Shown: positions 17,456-25,998, numbered from the stretch's first letter. The stretch: 29,771 bases of DNA from Ruminococcoides intestinihominis (GCF_040096285.1 NZ_JBBMEY010000024.1:1-29771); one strand, 5' to 3'. Made by a program: numbers and translations. The notes: generated from the sequence alone by a model not told the origin.

Positions 17456-17847
17456 TAAAGATACTATGAAGAAACAGGTTTTTCAGCTGAAATGATTGAA
17501 TCATCAGAGCAAAGGTCTACAAACAGTTTTTTGTTTAATTTGGCAATAGAGGTACTGTTGTTTACAATTTTCGGTATGTTACTTATTACATATATGGTAA
17601 TAGGTTTCTATATTATTTTTGGTATCGGTTGTGGTATAGCTTTTGGTAATACTATGACTATCGTTAACTTGCGATTTCCTGTTCAGCAAAAGGCATATGG
17701 TAATATTTCTTTTAATACATTAATGCAGTTTGCAGTAGCAGTTGGTACAAGCGTATGTGCTGCTTTAGTTTTATTATCTTATTAATACTTGCAGTTGCAT
17801 GCCTTGCACTTCAAGTTATCGGATTTAAAACACATAAAGAGAATTAA
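17456..17847 (+). pseudogene. Remnant of an MFS (DHA2-like) drug transporter
   Basis: Only the C-terminal part of a 12/14-helix MFS protein is left. After an in-frame stop at 17456-17458 one frame reads YYEETGFSAEMIESS, membrane segments and FNTLMQFAVAVGTSVCAALVLLSY, ending with TAA at 17783-17785. The sequence resumes in another frame as LILAVACLALQVIGFK and stops at 17845-17847. The FNTLxQFAxAVGT stretch is typical of EmrB/QacA-like transporters. The N-terminal two thirds are missing and a frameshift splits the rest, so the gene is dead. It sits directly behind the MATE gene without a promoter that I can see. Confidence 0.72.
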
Positions 17848-17871
17848 ATACATACATAATTATATAAAAGA

Positions 17872-17908
17872 AACAGACACCAACTTTTTACAGTTGATGT
17901 CTGTTTTT
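17872..17908. terminator. Terminator between the MFS remnant and the P-type ATPase gene
   Basis: A 14-position stem (17872-17885 with 17892-17905, one C-A mismatch) has a six-base loop. On the plus strand it is followed by five T residues; on the minus strand by a weaker T-rich tail, so it may serve both converging units. The ATPase stop codon is at 17917-17919. Confidence 0.75.
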
Positions 17909-17916
17909 ATGTATCA

Positions 17917-20052
17917 TCATTCTTCTGTTGATGATGTTTCTTCAATTTTCTTAACTTCTTTATCTTTATTTTTCTTATCGGATAAAGGAGTCATAGACTT
18001 TGCACAAATCATCATTGTTGATGCATTGTGAAGTAAAGCTGAAATGGAAGGAGTAATAACACCCATAAAACCAAGTAAAAGTAGGGAAGAATTAAACCCT
18101 AAAATAAATCTGTAGTTTTTATGAATTCTCTCCATCAATTCTTTACTTAAAATTCTAACTCTAGCCAGCTGATTTAGTGAAGAATCTTTAATAGTAATAT
18201 CAGCAGTTTCTCTTGCAATATCTGATGCATCATTCATTGCAACAGATACATTAGCAGCAGCCAAAGCCGGGGTATCATTAATACCGTCACCAACCATAAT
18301 TACACAGTGACCTTTATCTTTCAAATCTTCTATGTACTTATGTTTGTCCTCAGGTAGTACTTGATACTTGTATTCTGTAATGCCAAGTTGTTCAGCAGTC
18401 ATTTTTGCTGCCTTATAACTGTCACCTGTTAGCATAACAATGTTATCAATACCTAGTGACTTTAGTTCAGTAATAGCATCCTTAGCATCAGCCCTTGGAG
18501 GATCGCTAATACAAAGAACACCGACTAATTCATCACCAATAGCTAGGTAAAGTACAGAACAAGCACCGGACTTTTCATTGATAAGTTCATCTTGTTCATC
18601 AGTAACAGTTATGTGTTCATCTTCAACAACAAAGTGCTTACTACCGATAATAGCTTTCTTGCCATGTAGTGTAGTAGAAATACCATGTGCTACAACATAG
18701 TTAACTTCAGTATGTTCCTCTAAATGAGCAATACCTCTTTCATTAGCAGCATTTACAACTGCATTTGCTACACTGTGAGGGAAATGTTCCTCAAGACAAG
18801 CAGCAATTTTTAGTATTTCTTCTTCACTGTATTTGCCAAATGAAACTATCTTTTCAAGTGTAGGTTCAGCATTAGTTAGTGTACCTGTCTTGTCAAATAC
18901 AATAGTATCAGCATTTGAGAATGCTTCAAGGTATTTACAACCCTTAATAGTAATATCGTGTACTGCAGCCTCTCTAATAGCAGAAATTACTGCAATAGGG
19001 GTTGATAGCTTAATAGCACAAGAATAGTCAACCATCAAAAGTGAAAGAGCCTTGTTTACATTTCTTGTGAAAATCAATGTTAAGAAGAATCCTAAGAAAC
19101 TGAATGGTACAATTCTGTCAGCTAAGTTTTCTGCGTTACTCTGTACACTAGCCTTTAGATTTTCTGAATTATCAATTAGTTCAATAATCTTGCTAATCTT
19201 TGTGTTAGAAGAAAGTTCTCTAACTTTTACAACAACAGAACCTTCTTCAATTACTGTACCTGCATAAACAGAAGTATCAGCAACTTTCATTACCGGTAGA
19301 GATTCACCTGTAATAGATGCTTCGTTAACAGTAGCTTCACCATCAGTAACAATACCGTCAATAGGAATAACATTACCTGTATGAATACGGATTTTATCCC
19401 CAACTTGTAGTTCTGTAATAGGTATCTCAACATCTTCACCGGAAGTTACCAGCCATACCTTATCAGTCTTAATAACTAGACTGTCAGTTAATACAGCTTT
19501 TGTTCTTTCTCTGGTATATTTTTCCAGTAAGCTGGAAATTGATAGTAAGAACATAACTGTACTTGCAGTTTTAAAGTTCTTTCTGACAAAACAAGCGACA
19601 ATAGATGCACTGTCCAGTACATCAACATTTAGCTTACATTCACTAAGTGCTTTTAAGCCATTTTTAATGTACTTAACACTGTTGTAAATTGTAAGTGCTG
19701 TGGCAATAGGGTTAGGTATAAATGCTTTGAAAAATACTCTCTTTAAAGCAATTTTAAGTAAACTGTCTTTAAATTCTTTATCAATTTCTTTTATGCCATA
19801 TTCTCTTTTTTCTGTCATAGGAGCAAGAGTGTTTATATTAAGGTTCTTAACTAATTCAACAACCTTATCTCTGAAACCGGTCTTGTACATAACAAGAATA
19901 CCACCGTTAATGCTTGTAACATAAACTTCTTTTACAAAACTATTTGTAGAAATATAAAAGCGAATACTCTCCTCATATTCTTTAGGTATAGCATAGTTGC
20001 CACATCTAAAACGAATACGACAAGGTTTATCATATACAATTTTGAATTTCAT
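17917..20052 (-). CDS. P1B-type heavy-metal-transporting ATPase, non-CPC type (711 aa)
   Basis: It is an ATP-driven metal pump of the cytoplasmic membrane. An N-terminal HMA-like domain (GRIRF-like start CRIRFRCGNYAI, about residues 10-75) lacks the CxxC metal site. Further on come the actuator motif TGES, the phosphorylation site DKTGT (Asp387), an HFPHS version of the P1B HP motif, MLTGD and the hinge GDGINDTPAL. The metal-selecting segment of the sixth helix reads SCAIKLSTP instead of CPC, which argues against a standard Cu or Zn/Cd pump; manganese-type or other specificity is possible but not shown. It lies 16 bases after a small partner gene in one operon and ends at a shared terminator. 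Substrate and direction remain open. Confidence 0.9.
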   Translation of the reverse strand: MKFKIVYDKPCRIRFRCGNYAIPKEYEESIRFYISTNSFVKEVYVTSINGGILVMYKTGFRDKVVELVKNLNINTLAPMTEKREYGIKEIDKEFKDSLLKIALKRVFFKAFIPNPIATALTIYNSVKYIKNGLKALSECKLNVDVLDSASIVACFVRKNFKTASTVMFLLSISSLLEKYTRERTKAVLTDSLVIKTDKVWLVTSGEDVEIPITELQVGDKIRIHTGNVIPIDGIVTDGEATVNEASITGESLPVMKVADTSVYAGTVIEEGSVVVKVRELSSNTKISKIIELIDNSENLKASVQSNAENLADRIVPFSFLGFFLTLIFTRNVNKALSLLMVDYSCAIKLSTPIAVISAIREAAVHDITIKGCKYLEAFSNADTIVFDKTGTLTNAEPTLEKIVSFGKYSEEEILKIAACLEEHFPHSVANAVVNAANERGIAHLEEHTEVNYVVAHGISTTLHGKKAIIGSKHFVVEDEHITVTDEQDELINEKSGACSVLYLAIGDELVGVLCISDPPRADAKDAITELKSLGIDNIVMLTGDSYKAAKMTAEQLGITEYKYQVLPEDKHKYIEDLKDKGHCVIMVGDGINDTPALAAANVSVAMNDASDIARETADITIKDSSLNQLARVRILSKELMERIHKNYRFILGFNSSLLLLGFMGVITPSISALLHNASTMMICAKSMTPLSDKKNKDKEVKKIEETSSTEE

Positions 20053-20068
20053 TAATATTCACTTCTTA

Positions 20069-20314
20069 TTATTCAGCTACTGCTTCTTCTGTAATACCTG
20101 CTTCAGTTTTAGCATCATAACAAATGTCAGAAGCTTCATCCTTAATGTTCTGGAATGTAGCCTTTGCATCATTCTGTAGCTTCATACCTTTTGCAAGACC
20201 TGTAACTGCTAGGTTTCTTGTCTTTTCAGACTTAAGTACTTTCTTACCTACAACTATTGCTGCTGCACCTGCAACTGCACACCATAATTTTTCATTCTTT
20301 AGAATGTCTAACAT
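20069..20314 (-). CDS. Small membrane-associated partner of the metal ATPase (81 aa, DUF6110-like)
   Basis: The product has one short hydrophobic segment near the N-terminus (LWCAVAGAAAIVVGKKVL, residues about 10-27) followed by a charged helix with KGMKLQNDAKATFQNIKDEA and an acidic C-terminus. It resembles small proteins of the DUF6110 type that often precede this class of P-type ATPase; the family name is from memory and tentative. The gene is first in a two-gene operon with the ATPase (16-base gap), behind a clear promoter and dyad. AAAGGAG is visible just before the ATG on the minus strand. A regulatory or chaperone-like role for the pump is inferred only from linkage. Confidence 0.72.
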   Translation of the reverse strand: MLDILKNEKLWCAVAGAAAIVVGKKVLKSEKTRNLAVTGLAKGMKLQNDAKATFQNIKDEASDICYDAKTEAGITEEAVAE

Positions 20315-20342
20315 TTTAAAAACTCCTTTTGTGATTATTTTT

Positions 20343-20368
20343 GCAGTTAGTAAGCTATAACTAACTGC
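20343..20368 (-). promoter_or_regulatory. 26-base dyad at the start of the metal-ATPase transcript
   Basis: GCAGTTAG (20343-20350) and CTAACTGC (20361-20368) are perfect inverted 8-mers around ten bases. The dyad lies immediately downstream of the predicted transcription start (about 20370, minus strand), so it is either a repressor operator or a 5' mRNA stem-loop. Its core shares 14 bases with the palindrome at 12382-12397. Confidence 0.65.
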
Positions 20369-20376
20369 TTGTTTTT

Positions 20377-20405
20377 ATTTTATTACAACACCCAAAAATA
20401 GTCAA
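20377..20405 (-). promoter_or_regulatory. Sigma-A promoter of the metal-ATPase operon
   Basis: On the minus strand TTGACT (20405-20400), a 17-base spacer and TAAAAT (20382-20377) form a good promoter about 63 bases before the start codon of the small gene. Confidence 0.82.
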
Positions 20406-20520
20406 GATTTTACAATCATTTTTATAAATTTTATGTTACTATTTTGATTGTTTTTATATGTAGATTATGTTATTATATTTCTTGATTAAGTAATGATTTA
20501 GAACGAAAAGAGGAACAGTT

Positions 20521-21453
20521 ATGATGATATTACAAGTGCTTTTATTGCTGGTTGGTTTCCTGTTACTTGTAAAGGGTGCTGATTGGTTTGTTGAGGGTGC
20601 TGCAAGTATTGCAAAGAAAATGGGAATACCTCAGTTAATAGTTGGGCTTACCATTGTAGCAATGGGTACAAGTATGCCTGAGGCAGCAGTTAGTATTACT
20701 GCTGCAATAAACGGTAATGCCGGAATTACAGTAGGTAATGTTGTAGGTAGTAACATTATGAATATTTTGATTATTCTAGGTATTACCTCAGTTATAACAA
20801 GTGTTGCTATCCAAAAATCAACTTTATATTATGAAATCCCCTTTATGATAGGTATTACTGTTGTAATGATGATATTCGGTTATACAGATTCAAAGATTAC
20901 TTTCTTTGAAAGTGTAATTCTGTGTATTCTATTTGTTGCTTTTCTTGGCTATCTATTTTATATGGCTAAAAAGGGTTCACCTACCGAAGAAGAAACTGCA
21001 AAAGATTTTCCGGTTTGGAAATGCCTATTGCTTATGGTTATAGGTGGCATTATGGTAGTAAAGGGCAGTGACTTTGCAGTAGATGGTGCATCTTACATAG
21101 CAAAGTTCTTTGGTATGAGTGATAGATTTATCGGCTTAACTATTGTTGCATTTGGTACTTCACTACCTGAACTTGTAACTTCAATTACAGCAGCAAAGAA
21201 AGGTAATGTTGGTATAGCTATCGGTAATATAGTAGGCAGTAATATCTTTAATATATTATTTGTAATCGGTATTACAGGTCTTATCTGTGATGTGCCATTT
21301 GAAAGCAAGTTCTTAATTGATACTTGTGTAGCTATCGGTGCAGGTATAATTCTTTGGTTAGGTACAATTAAACATAAAGAATTAAGACGACCTTGTGGTA
21401 TATTAATGTTACTTTGTTATGCCGGATATTTTGCATATTTATGTGTTAAGTAG
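20521..21453 (+). CDS. CaCA-family calcium/sodium-type cation antiporter (310 aa)
   Basis: This inner-membrane exchanger has about ten hydrophobic segments in two inverted halves. Each half has the alpha-repeat: GLTIVAMGTSMPEAAVSI with GNVVGSNIMN in the first, and GLTIVAFGTSLPELVTSI with GNIVGSNIFN in the second. The paired GTSxPE motifs carry the acidic residues that bind the cation in this family (YrbG-like). Length and layout are normal. GAGG at 20510-20513 supports ATG 20521, though the ATG at 20524 cannot be excluded. It is divergent from the metal-ATPase operon across a 206-base gap and is followed by its own terminator. Ion preference is inferred from the family only. Confidence 0.9.
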   Translation: MMILQVLLLLVGFLLLVKGADWFVEGAASIAKKMGIPQLIVGLTIVAMGTSMPEAAVSITAAINGNAGITVGNVVGSNIMNILIILGITSVITSVAIQKSTLYYEIPFMIGITVVMMIFGYTDSKITFFESVILCILFVAFLGYLFYMAKKGSPTEEETAKDFPVWKCLLLMVIGGIMVVKGSDFAVDGASYIAKFFGMSDRFIGLTIVAFGTSLPELVTSITAAKKGNVGIAIGNIVGSNIFNILFVIGITGLICDVPFESKFLIDTCVAIGAGIILWLGTIKHKELRRPCGILMLLCYAGYFAYLCVK

Positions 21454-21476
21454 CTTTTTAAAATTTAATATGAATT

Positions 21477-21525
21477 AAAAAGGTATCTCACAAACTTTAG
21501 TAAGTAAGTGAGATACCTTTTTTAC
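21477..21525. terminator. Bidirectional terminator between the antiporter gene and feoB
   Basis: A perfect 15-bp stem (21477-21491 with 21508-21522) is flanked by A residues on the left and T residues on the right, so it works for both converging genes. It overlaps the feoB stop codon (21522-21524). Confidence 0.9.
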
Positions 21526-23312
21526 ATAACTATATTTATAAGAAAACAAAATATTAATCCTGTTATAGTCGGTAATAAAATAGAAATCAAAGTCCATAAT
21601 TTACTTTTTGTTTCCTTATAAATAGTAAGGCAAGTTGTTGAACATGGAAAGTGCATTAATACAATAATTATCATACAAATTGCATTTTTAATAGTCCAAC
21701 CGTTACTGACTAATAGGTTACTTAATGCTCCTAAGTCACTACATTCAACAAGTGTACTACTGCCACAATAAGCCATTAACATAATAGGAATTACAATTTC
21801 ATTAGCCGGAAAGCCCAGTAACAATGCAATAAGTATTTCACCGTCAAGTCCAAATACTTTTCCAATCGGATTAAGAAAATTTACAATATAACTTAGTATA
21901 GTATAGTCATTGATTTTAATATTACCACATAACCAAATTATAGCACCGGCAGGTAAAGCCACAACTAATGCCCTAAGCAACACGAAAACGGCTCTATTCT
22001 TAATTGACTCATAAATAGTAGCAAAGATTTTAGGTTTCTTGTATTTAGGCATTTCCATTACAAAATCTTTGTTTCCGTTTTTCAGTATAGTTTTGCTAAG
22101 TAAAAATGAAATACCCATAGAAACAATAATACTTAATATAATAAATCCCGTAAGTATTAATGCAGATACAAGTGACCGTAATTTACTGCTAAAGTAAGAA
22201 GTCATAAATATAGTGATAATGGAAATAAGTGTAGGAAACCTACCGTTACAAGGTACAAAGTTATTTGTAACAATAGCATTTAGCCTTTGCTCTCTGTTGT
22301 TAATTATCCTACAACCGGTAACACCACAAGCATTACAACCAAAACCCATACACATAGTTAATGCTTGTTTTCCACTGCAATTAGCTTTACAAAACACTCT
22401 GTCTAAATTAAATGCAACTCTAGGTAAATATCCAAAATTCTCAAGTAAAGAAAATATAGGGAAGAAGATAGCCATAGGTGGCAACATAACTGCAACTACC
22501 CATGTTACTGTCCTATACACACCATCACATATTAAAGAAATTATATAACTAGGCAAAGAAATATAGTTTAAAAATTCATATAGATATTCTCCACCTTTAG
22601 CAAATATATAACTCAAAAAATCACTGGGATAGTTAGCACCAATAATAGTAATGTACAGTACCATTGCAAGTAACAAAAACATTATAGGAATACCTGTGAC
22701 TTTTGAAGTGAAAATTTTATCTAACTTTCTTTGCCTGTCATTGCACCTGTCATCAACAACTTCTTTAATAATATTTTCCTTATCAAGTTTTCTATGTTTT
22801 ATAGGTGTAGGAAAATGATTGTTTATATTAATATTTATTATATTATTAAGTATATCAAGTGAACTTCTGTCAGTAGCCTCTGTAGTAACAATTGGAATTT
22901 TCAGTATTTCTTTTAGCTTATCTATGTTAATTTTAGTGCCGGACTTTGTAGCACTTTTATATTGATTGATACATATAATTACATTACTTGTTATGTTAGA
23001 AACTTCCTCAATAAGTGTAAGGCTTTTGTATATGTTATTACCATCAACGACCACTATTACAAGTGCATCTTTGTGTTGTAACAAAAATTTTTTACTGCAA
23101 ATTTCTTCAGCATTAGCAGCACATAAAGTGTATATACCCGGTAAATCAACAATACAAATATCCTTGTTGCATTTTAACTTGCCTTCTGCACATTCAACAG
23201 TTTTACCTGTCCAATTACCTGTGTGTTGATTGTCCCCTGTAAGCCTGTTGAATATAGAACTTTTACCCACATTAGGGTTACCGATTAATATTACTAAATT
23301 ATTATCACACAT
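21522..23312 (-). CDS. feoB: Ferrous iron transport protein B, short form with unusual G4 motif (596 aa)
   Basis: FeoB takes up Fe(II) across the cytoplasmic membrane using an N-terminal G domain. Visible here: G1 GNPNVGKS (about residues 12-19), switch I region HTGNWTGKTVE, G3 DLPG, and then a membrane domain with two Gate-like parts. The first contains MCMGFGCNACGVTGCRIINNREQR and FVPCNGRFPTL, both typical of FeoB. The expected G4 motif NxxD is NQYK. At 596 residues it is shorter than the roughly 700-residue enterobacterial protein, as in other clostridial forms. The start overlaps the end of feoA by eight bases, so the pair is coupled. The C-terminus ends at a shared terminator. Confidence 0.9.
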   Translation of the reverse strand: MCDNNLVILIGNPNVGKSSIFNRLTGDNQHTGNWTGKTVECAEGKLKCNKDICIVDLPGIYTLCAANAEEICSKKFLLQHKDALVIVVVDGNNIYKSLTLIEEVSNITSNVIICINQYKSATKSGTKINIDKLKEILKIPIVTTEATDRSSLDILNNIINININNHFPTPIKHRKLDKENIIKEVVDDRCNDRQRKLDKIFTSKVTGIPIMFLLLAMVLYITIIGANYPSDFLSYIFAKGGEYLYEFLNYISLPSYIISLICDGVYRTVTWVVAVMLPPMAIFFPIFSLLENFGYLPRVAFNLDRVFCKANCSGKQALTMCMGFGCNACGVTGCRIINNREQRLNAIVTNNFVPCNGRFPTLISIITIFMTSYFSSKLRSLVSALILTGFIILSIIVSMGISFLLSKTILKNGNKDFVMEMPKYKKPKIFATIYESIKNRAVFVLLRALVVALPAGAIIWLCGNIKINDYTILSYIVNFLNPIGKVFGLDGEILIALLLGFPANEIVIPIMLMAYCGSSTLVECSDLGALSNLLVSNGWTIKNAICMIIIVLMHFPCSTTCLTIYKETKSKLWTLISILLPTITGLIFCFLINIVM

Positions 23313-23532
23313 TTCTCACCTTTATGTTTTCAGCAGTTTCATTTCTAATAGCAAAGATACCGTAATAAGTTTTGTAAGCAGAAATGTTTTTGCCCATACT
23401 TCTGTATAAAGGTACAATAGGTGCATTTTCAAATATTCCGTAATTCTCATATACCTTGTTGTTATTTTTTATCTTATGAACAATATAGTCTTTGTTTAAT
23501 TCAGCTTTACATAAATCTATTACTTGTGACAT
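23305..23532 (-). CDS. feoA: FeoA-like small protein of the iron transport operon (75 aa)
   Basis: FeoA proteins are small SH3-like partners of FeoB. This one has the right size and a matching C-terminal half: RSMGKNISAYKTYYGIFAIRNETAENIKV, comparable to the FeoA pattern of a glycine/small-residue turn followed by a strand ending in IALR..xAxxIxV. The N-terminal part (LCKAELNKDYIVHKI) is less conserved. Its stop overlaps the start of feoB by eight bases, which strongly supports the assignment. I did not find a clear Fur or DtxR box or promoter in the 23533-23617 gap. Assignment rests on linkage plus weak sequence similarity. Confidence 0.72.
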   Translation of the reverse strand: MSQVIDLCKAELNKDYIVHKIKNNNKVYENYGIFENAPIVPLYRSMGKNISAYKTYYGIFAIRNETAENIKVRNV

Positions 23533-23611
23533 ACAATCACCTTAAAATTTTTAGTCACTATAAATTATGTAATGATTTTATTATTGTGAGTGTATATGGA
23601 TAAATAGGTAA

Positions 23612-23652
23612 TAAAAAATGGATGCTTTCTGAATAAAACAGAAAACATCCAT
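23612..23652 (-). terminator. Intrinsic terminator of the pdxST operon
   Basis: ATGGATG (23618-23624) and CATCCAT (23646-23652), extended by TTTCTG/CAGAAA with one mismatch, form the stem; on the minus strand it is followed by a run of T residues (23618-23613). Confidence 0.88.
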
Positions 23653-23695
23653 CGGTTATGTAATATATAATATGAAATTCTCTAAAAAGGGAAAA

Positions 23696-24268
23696 TCACA
23701 TATTTTCTTTTATAATATCTACAAAATATTTATGTACTGTTAAGTCATCATTTAGTTCAGGATGAAAAGCAGTTACAAGCTGATTGCCCTCTCTTGCACC
23801 AACAATTTTACCGTCAACTGTAGCAAGTACCTTAACATTATCACCCACACTTGAAATATAAGGTGCTCTGATAAATGTCATAGGAATTTCATCTTTATCG
23901 TCAAATGAACTTTTAGTATAGAAACTGCCTAACTGTCTGCCATAAGCATTTCTCATAGCAGTAATATCCATAGTAGCTAAGTGAGTCTTATTGTCATTAT
24001 CAATACTTTTAGCAAGAAGTAGCAGTCCGGCACAAGTACCGAATACAGGCAAACCATTTTCAATCTTTTCTTTTAATGTATCATAAATATCAAGTTCATG
24101 AAGTAATTTACCTTGTACTGTGCTTTCACCACCGGGAATAATCAAACCGTCAAAGTGCTTATCTAGGTCAGACTTTTTTCTAATTTCAAAAGTTTCAATA
24201 CCTAGTTTATCTAGCATTTGGATATGTTCAATTACTGCACCTTGCAAAGATAAAACAGCAATAATCAT
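23696..24268 (-). CDS. pdxT: Pyridoxal 5'-phosphate synthase glutaminase subunit (190 aa)
   Basis: PdxT hydrolyses glutamine and passes ammonia to PdxS in the deoxyxylulose-independent vitamin B6 pathway. It is a class I glutamine amidotransferase: the oxyanion region PGGEST (residues 45-50), nucleophile Cys79 in GTCAG, and His169 and Glu171 in FHPEL complete the triad. SLQGAVIEH near the N-terminus and RAPYI are also typical. Length matches the family. The ATG follows the pdxS stop by two bases, so the two are one operon with pdxS first. No regulator gene (PdxR) is in view. Confidence 0.95.
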   Translation of the reverse strand: MIIAVLSLQGAVIEHIQMLDKLGIETFEIRKKSDLDKHFDGLIIPGGESTVQGKLLHELDIYDTLKEKIENGLPVFGTCAGLLLLAKSIDNDNKTHLATMDITAMRNAYGRQLGSFYTKSSFDDKDEIPMTFIRAPYISSVGDNVKVLATVDGKIVGAREGNQLVTAFHPELNDDLTVHKYFVDIIKENM

Positions 24269-24270
24269 TA

Positions 24271-25146
24271 TTATTTTCCTCTTTCAGCCATTAGAATTTC
24301 AATTTCCTGTTCGTTGATACCAACCATAGCTTCACCAAGGTCTTCTGAAAGTTCAGCAAGCATCTTAGCATCATTGTAGTTAGTAACAGCCTTAACAATA
24401 GCGTTAGCTCTCTTCTTAGGGTTGCCTGACTTAAAGATACCTGAACCTACGAATACACCTTCAGCACCTAACTGCATCATTAGAGCAGCATCAGCAGGAG
24501 TTGCAACACCACCGGCAGCAAAGTTAACAACAGGTAGCTTACCGTTTTCGTGTACATACTGAACAAGGTTGTAAGGAACTTGTAACTGCTTAGCAGCCTC
24601 ATATAGTTCATCTGTGCTCATAGAAACAAGTCTTCTGATTTCAGACTGCATCATTCTCATATGCTTAACTGCCTGAACAACATCACCTGTACCCGGTTCA
24701 CCCTTAGTTCTAATCATTGATGCACCTTCATTAATTCTTCTTAGTGCCTCACCAAGGTCTTTAGCACCACATACGAATGGTACTTTAAAGTTTGTCTTGT
24801 CAATGTGATAAACATCATCAGCAGGAGATAGAACTTCACTTTCATCAATGTAGTCAATTTCAATAGCCTCAAGAATCTGTGCTTCTGCAAAGTGACCGAT
24901 TCTGCACTTAGCCATAACAGGGATAGAAACAGCTTCCTGAATACCCTTAATCATCTTAGGGTCGCTCATTCTAGAAACACCACCGGCTGCTCTAATATCG
25001 GCAGGGATTCTTTCAAGAGCCATAACTGCACAAGCACCGGCTTCTTCAGCAATCTTAGCCTGTTCAGGTGTAGTAACATCCATAATTACTCCACCCTTTA
25101 ACATTTGTGCTAAATTCTTATTTAATTCAAATCTTTCGTTACTCAT
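24271..25146 (-). CDS. pdxS: Pyridoxal 5'-phosphate synthase lyase subunit (291 aa)
   Basis: PdxS condenses ribose 5-phosphate, glyceraldehyde 3-phosphate and ammonia to PLP, as a dodecameric TIM barrel. Signature sequence is strong throughout: GGVIMDVTTPEQAKIAEEAG, MALERIPADIRAAGGVSRMSDP, MAKCRIGHFAEAQILEA with the catalytic lysine, and MIRTKGEPGTGDVVQAVKHMR with the second lysine; near the end are FAAGGVATPADAALMMQLG and VFVGSGIF. A start six codons further upstream (25164) is possible, but the AAAGG before MSNER is better placed as a ribosome-binding site, so 25146 is chosen. Together with pdxT it makes PLP de novo. Confidence 0.95.
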   Translation of the reverse strand: MSNERFELNKNLAQMLKGGVIMDVTTPEQAKIAEEAGACAVMALERIPADIRAAGGVSRMSDPKMIKGIQEAVSIPVMAKCRIGHFAEAQILEAIEIDYIDESEVLSPADDVYHIDKTNFKVPFVCGAKDLGEALRRINEGASMIRTKGEPGTGDVVQAVKHMRMMQSEIRRLVSMSTDELYEAAKQLQVPYNLVQYVHENGKLPVVNFAAGGVATPADAALMMQLGAEGVFVGSGIFKSGNPKKRANAIVKAVTNYNDAKMLAELSEDLGEAMVGINEQEIEILMAERGK

Positions 25147-25338
25147 AACAAATTTTCCTTTCATTTCAAAACTGTTGCCACAATTATATAAATTATATGG
25201 TTATATTAAAACTACCAATTTGATATTAATTAATAATACCAGATTAATGTGGCTTGAAATAAATAAATAATTTACTTTAAATAGTTGATTATAATGATAT
25301 AATTGTAATTACAAAACTTATAGGGAGGCAATAGGAGA

Positions 25339-25872
25339 ATGATTTATACATATTATTACAATTCACCACTTGGCAGAATTACAATGGCTAGTGACGGTGA
25401 TTATCTCATTGGCTTATGGTTTGATGGACAAAAATACTATGCCGATTCAATAAAAGGAGAGCATATAGAAAAGTCACTTTCTATTTTTACAGAAGTGACA
25501 CAGTGGCTTGATATTTATTTTAGTGGCAAAGAACCTGATTTTATACCACCGTTATTGATGAAAACAACACCATTCCGTAAAGCAGTATGGGAAGCTATGC
25601 TCACCATTCCATATGGCAAAACTATGACCTATGGTGAAATTGCAAATATAATAGCTAAAGAAAAAGGCACTAATAGAATGTCTGCTCAAGCAGTAGGTGG
25701 TGCAGTCAGTCATAATTCTATTTCAATTATTATTCCTTGTCATAGAGTTGTTGGCACAAATGGTAGCTTAACAGGTTATGCCGGTGGAATAGATAAAAAG
25801 ATTCAACTACTAAAATTAGAAAAAACAGATATGAAAAATCTTTTTATCCCAAAGAAAGGCACGGCGCTATGA
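25339..25872 (+). CDS. ogt: Methylated-DNA--protein-cysteine methyltransferase (177 aa)
   Basis: This suicide enzyme repairs O6-methylguanine by moving the methyl group to its own cysteine. The C-terminal domain has the family motif IIPCHRVVG with the acceptor Cys134, preceded by PYGKTMTYGEIANIIA and AVGGAVSHN, which form the DNA-binding HTH. The N-terminal ribonuclease-like domain (residues 1-75) is the shorter type found in Ogt. AGGAG four bases or so before the ATG supports the start; a second purine-rich block (AGGGAGG) lies a little further up. It stands alone between the pdxST operon (divergent) and metEF. I see no Ada-type regulatory domain. Confidence 0.94.
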   Translation: MIYTYYYNSPLGRITMASDGDYLIGLWFDGQKYYADSIKGEHIEKSLSIFTEVTQWLDIYFSGKEPDFIPPLLMKTTPFRKAVWEAMLTIPYGKTMTYGEIANIIAKEKGTNRMSAQAVGGAVSHNSISIIIPCHRVVGTNGSLTGYAGGIDKKIQLLKLEKTDMKNLFIPKKGTAL

Positions 25873-25926
25873 TAAAAAATTACATAATAACAAACTCGAT
25901 TTTATAACTGATGTTCAAAATCATTA

Positions 25927-25951
25927 TTGCTATAGTTTAAAACTATAGCAA
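25927..25951 (+). promoter_or_regulatory. MET-box-like palindrome upstream of metE
   Basis: TTGCTATAGTTT and AAACTATAGCAA are perfect 12-base arms around a single A. The inner 17 bases, TATAGTTTAAAACTATA, fit the MET-box TATAGTTTnAAACTATA described for the LysR-type regulator MtaR/MetR of streptococci (recalled from comparative-genomics literature). Its centre is about 66 bases before the predicted metE start site, the usual recognition position of LysR-type activators. Confidence 0.78.
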
Positions 25952-25969
25952 ACTTATAATTATATATAT

Positions 25970-25998
25970 TATACAAATCAAAGTGATTGTTATATAAT
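25970..25998 (+). promoter_or_regulatory. Probable promoter of metE-metF
   Basis: TATACA (25970-25975, four of six consensus bases), a 17-base spacer and a perfect TATAAT (25993-25998). A weak -35 box with a strong -10 box suits activator-dependent transcription. Confidence 0.65.

Noticed and set aside
17789..18031. Plus-strand reading frame at the end of the P-type ATPase gene
   Set aside because: It overlaps the ATPase C-terminus and the terminator and has no protein-like features.
23533..23611. Fur/FNR-type operator upstream of feoA
   Set aside because: The dyad TCACTATAA...TTATTGTGA has one mismatch and a 17-base gap, not the layout of either regulator.
25147..25164. ATG at 25164 as pdxS start
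   Set aside because: The extra six codons contain the AAAGG ribosome-binding site of the downstream ATG.
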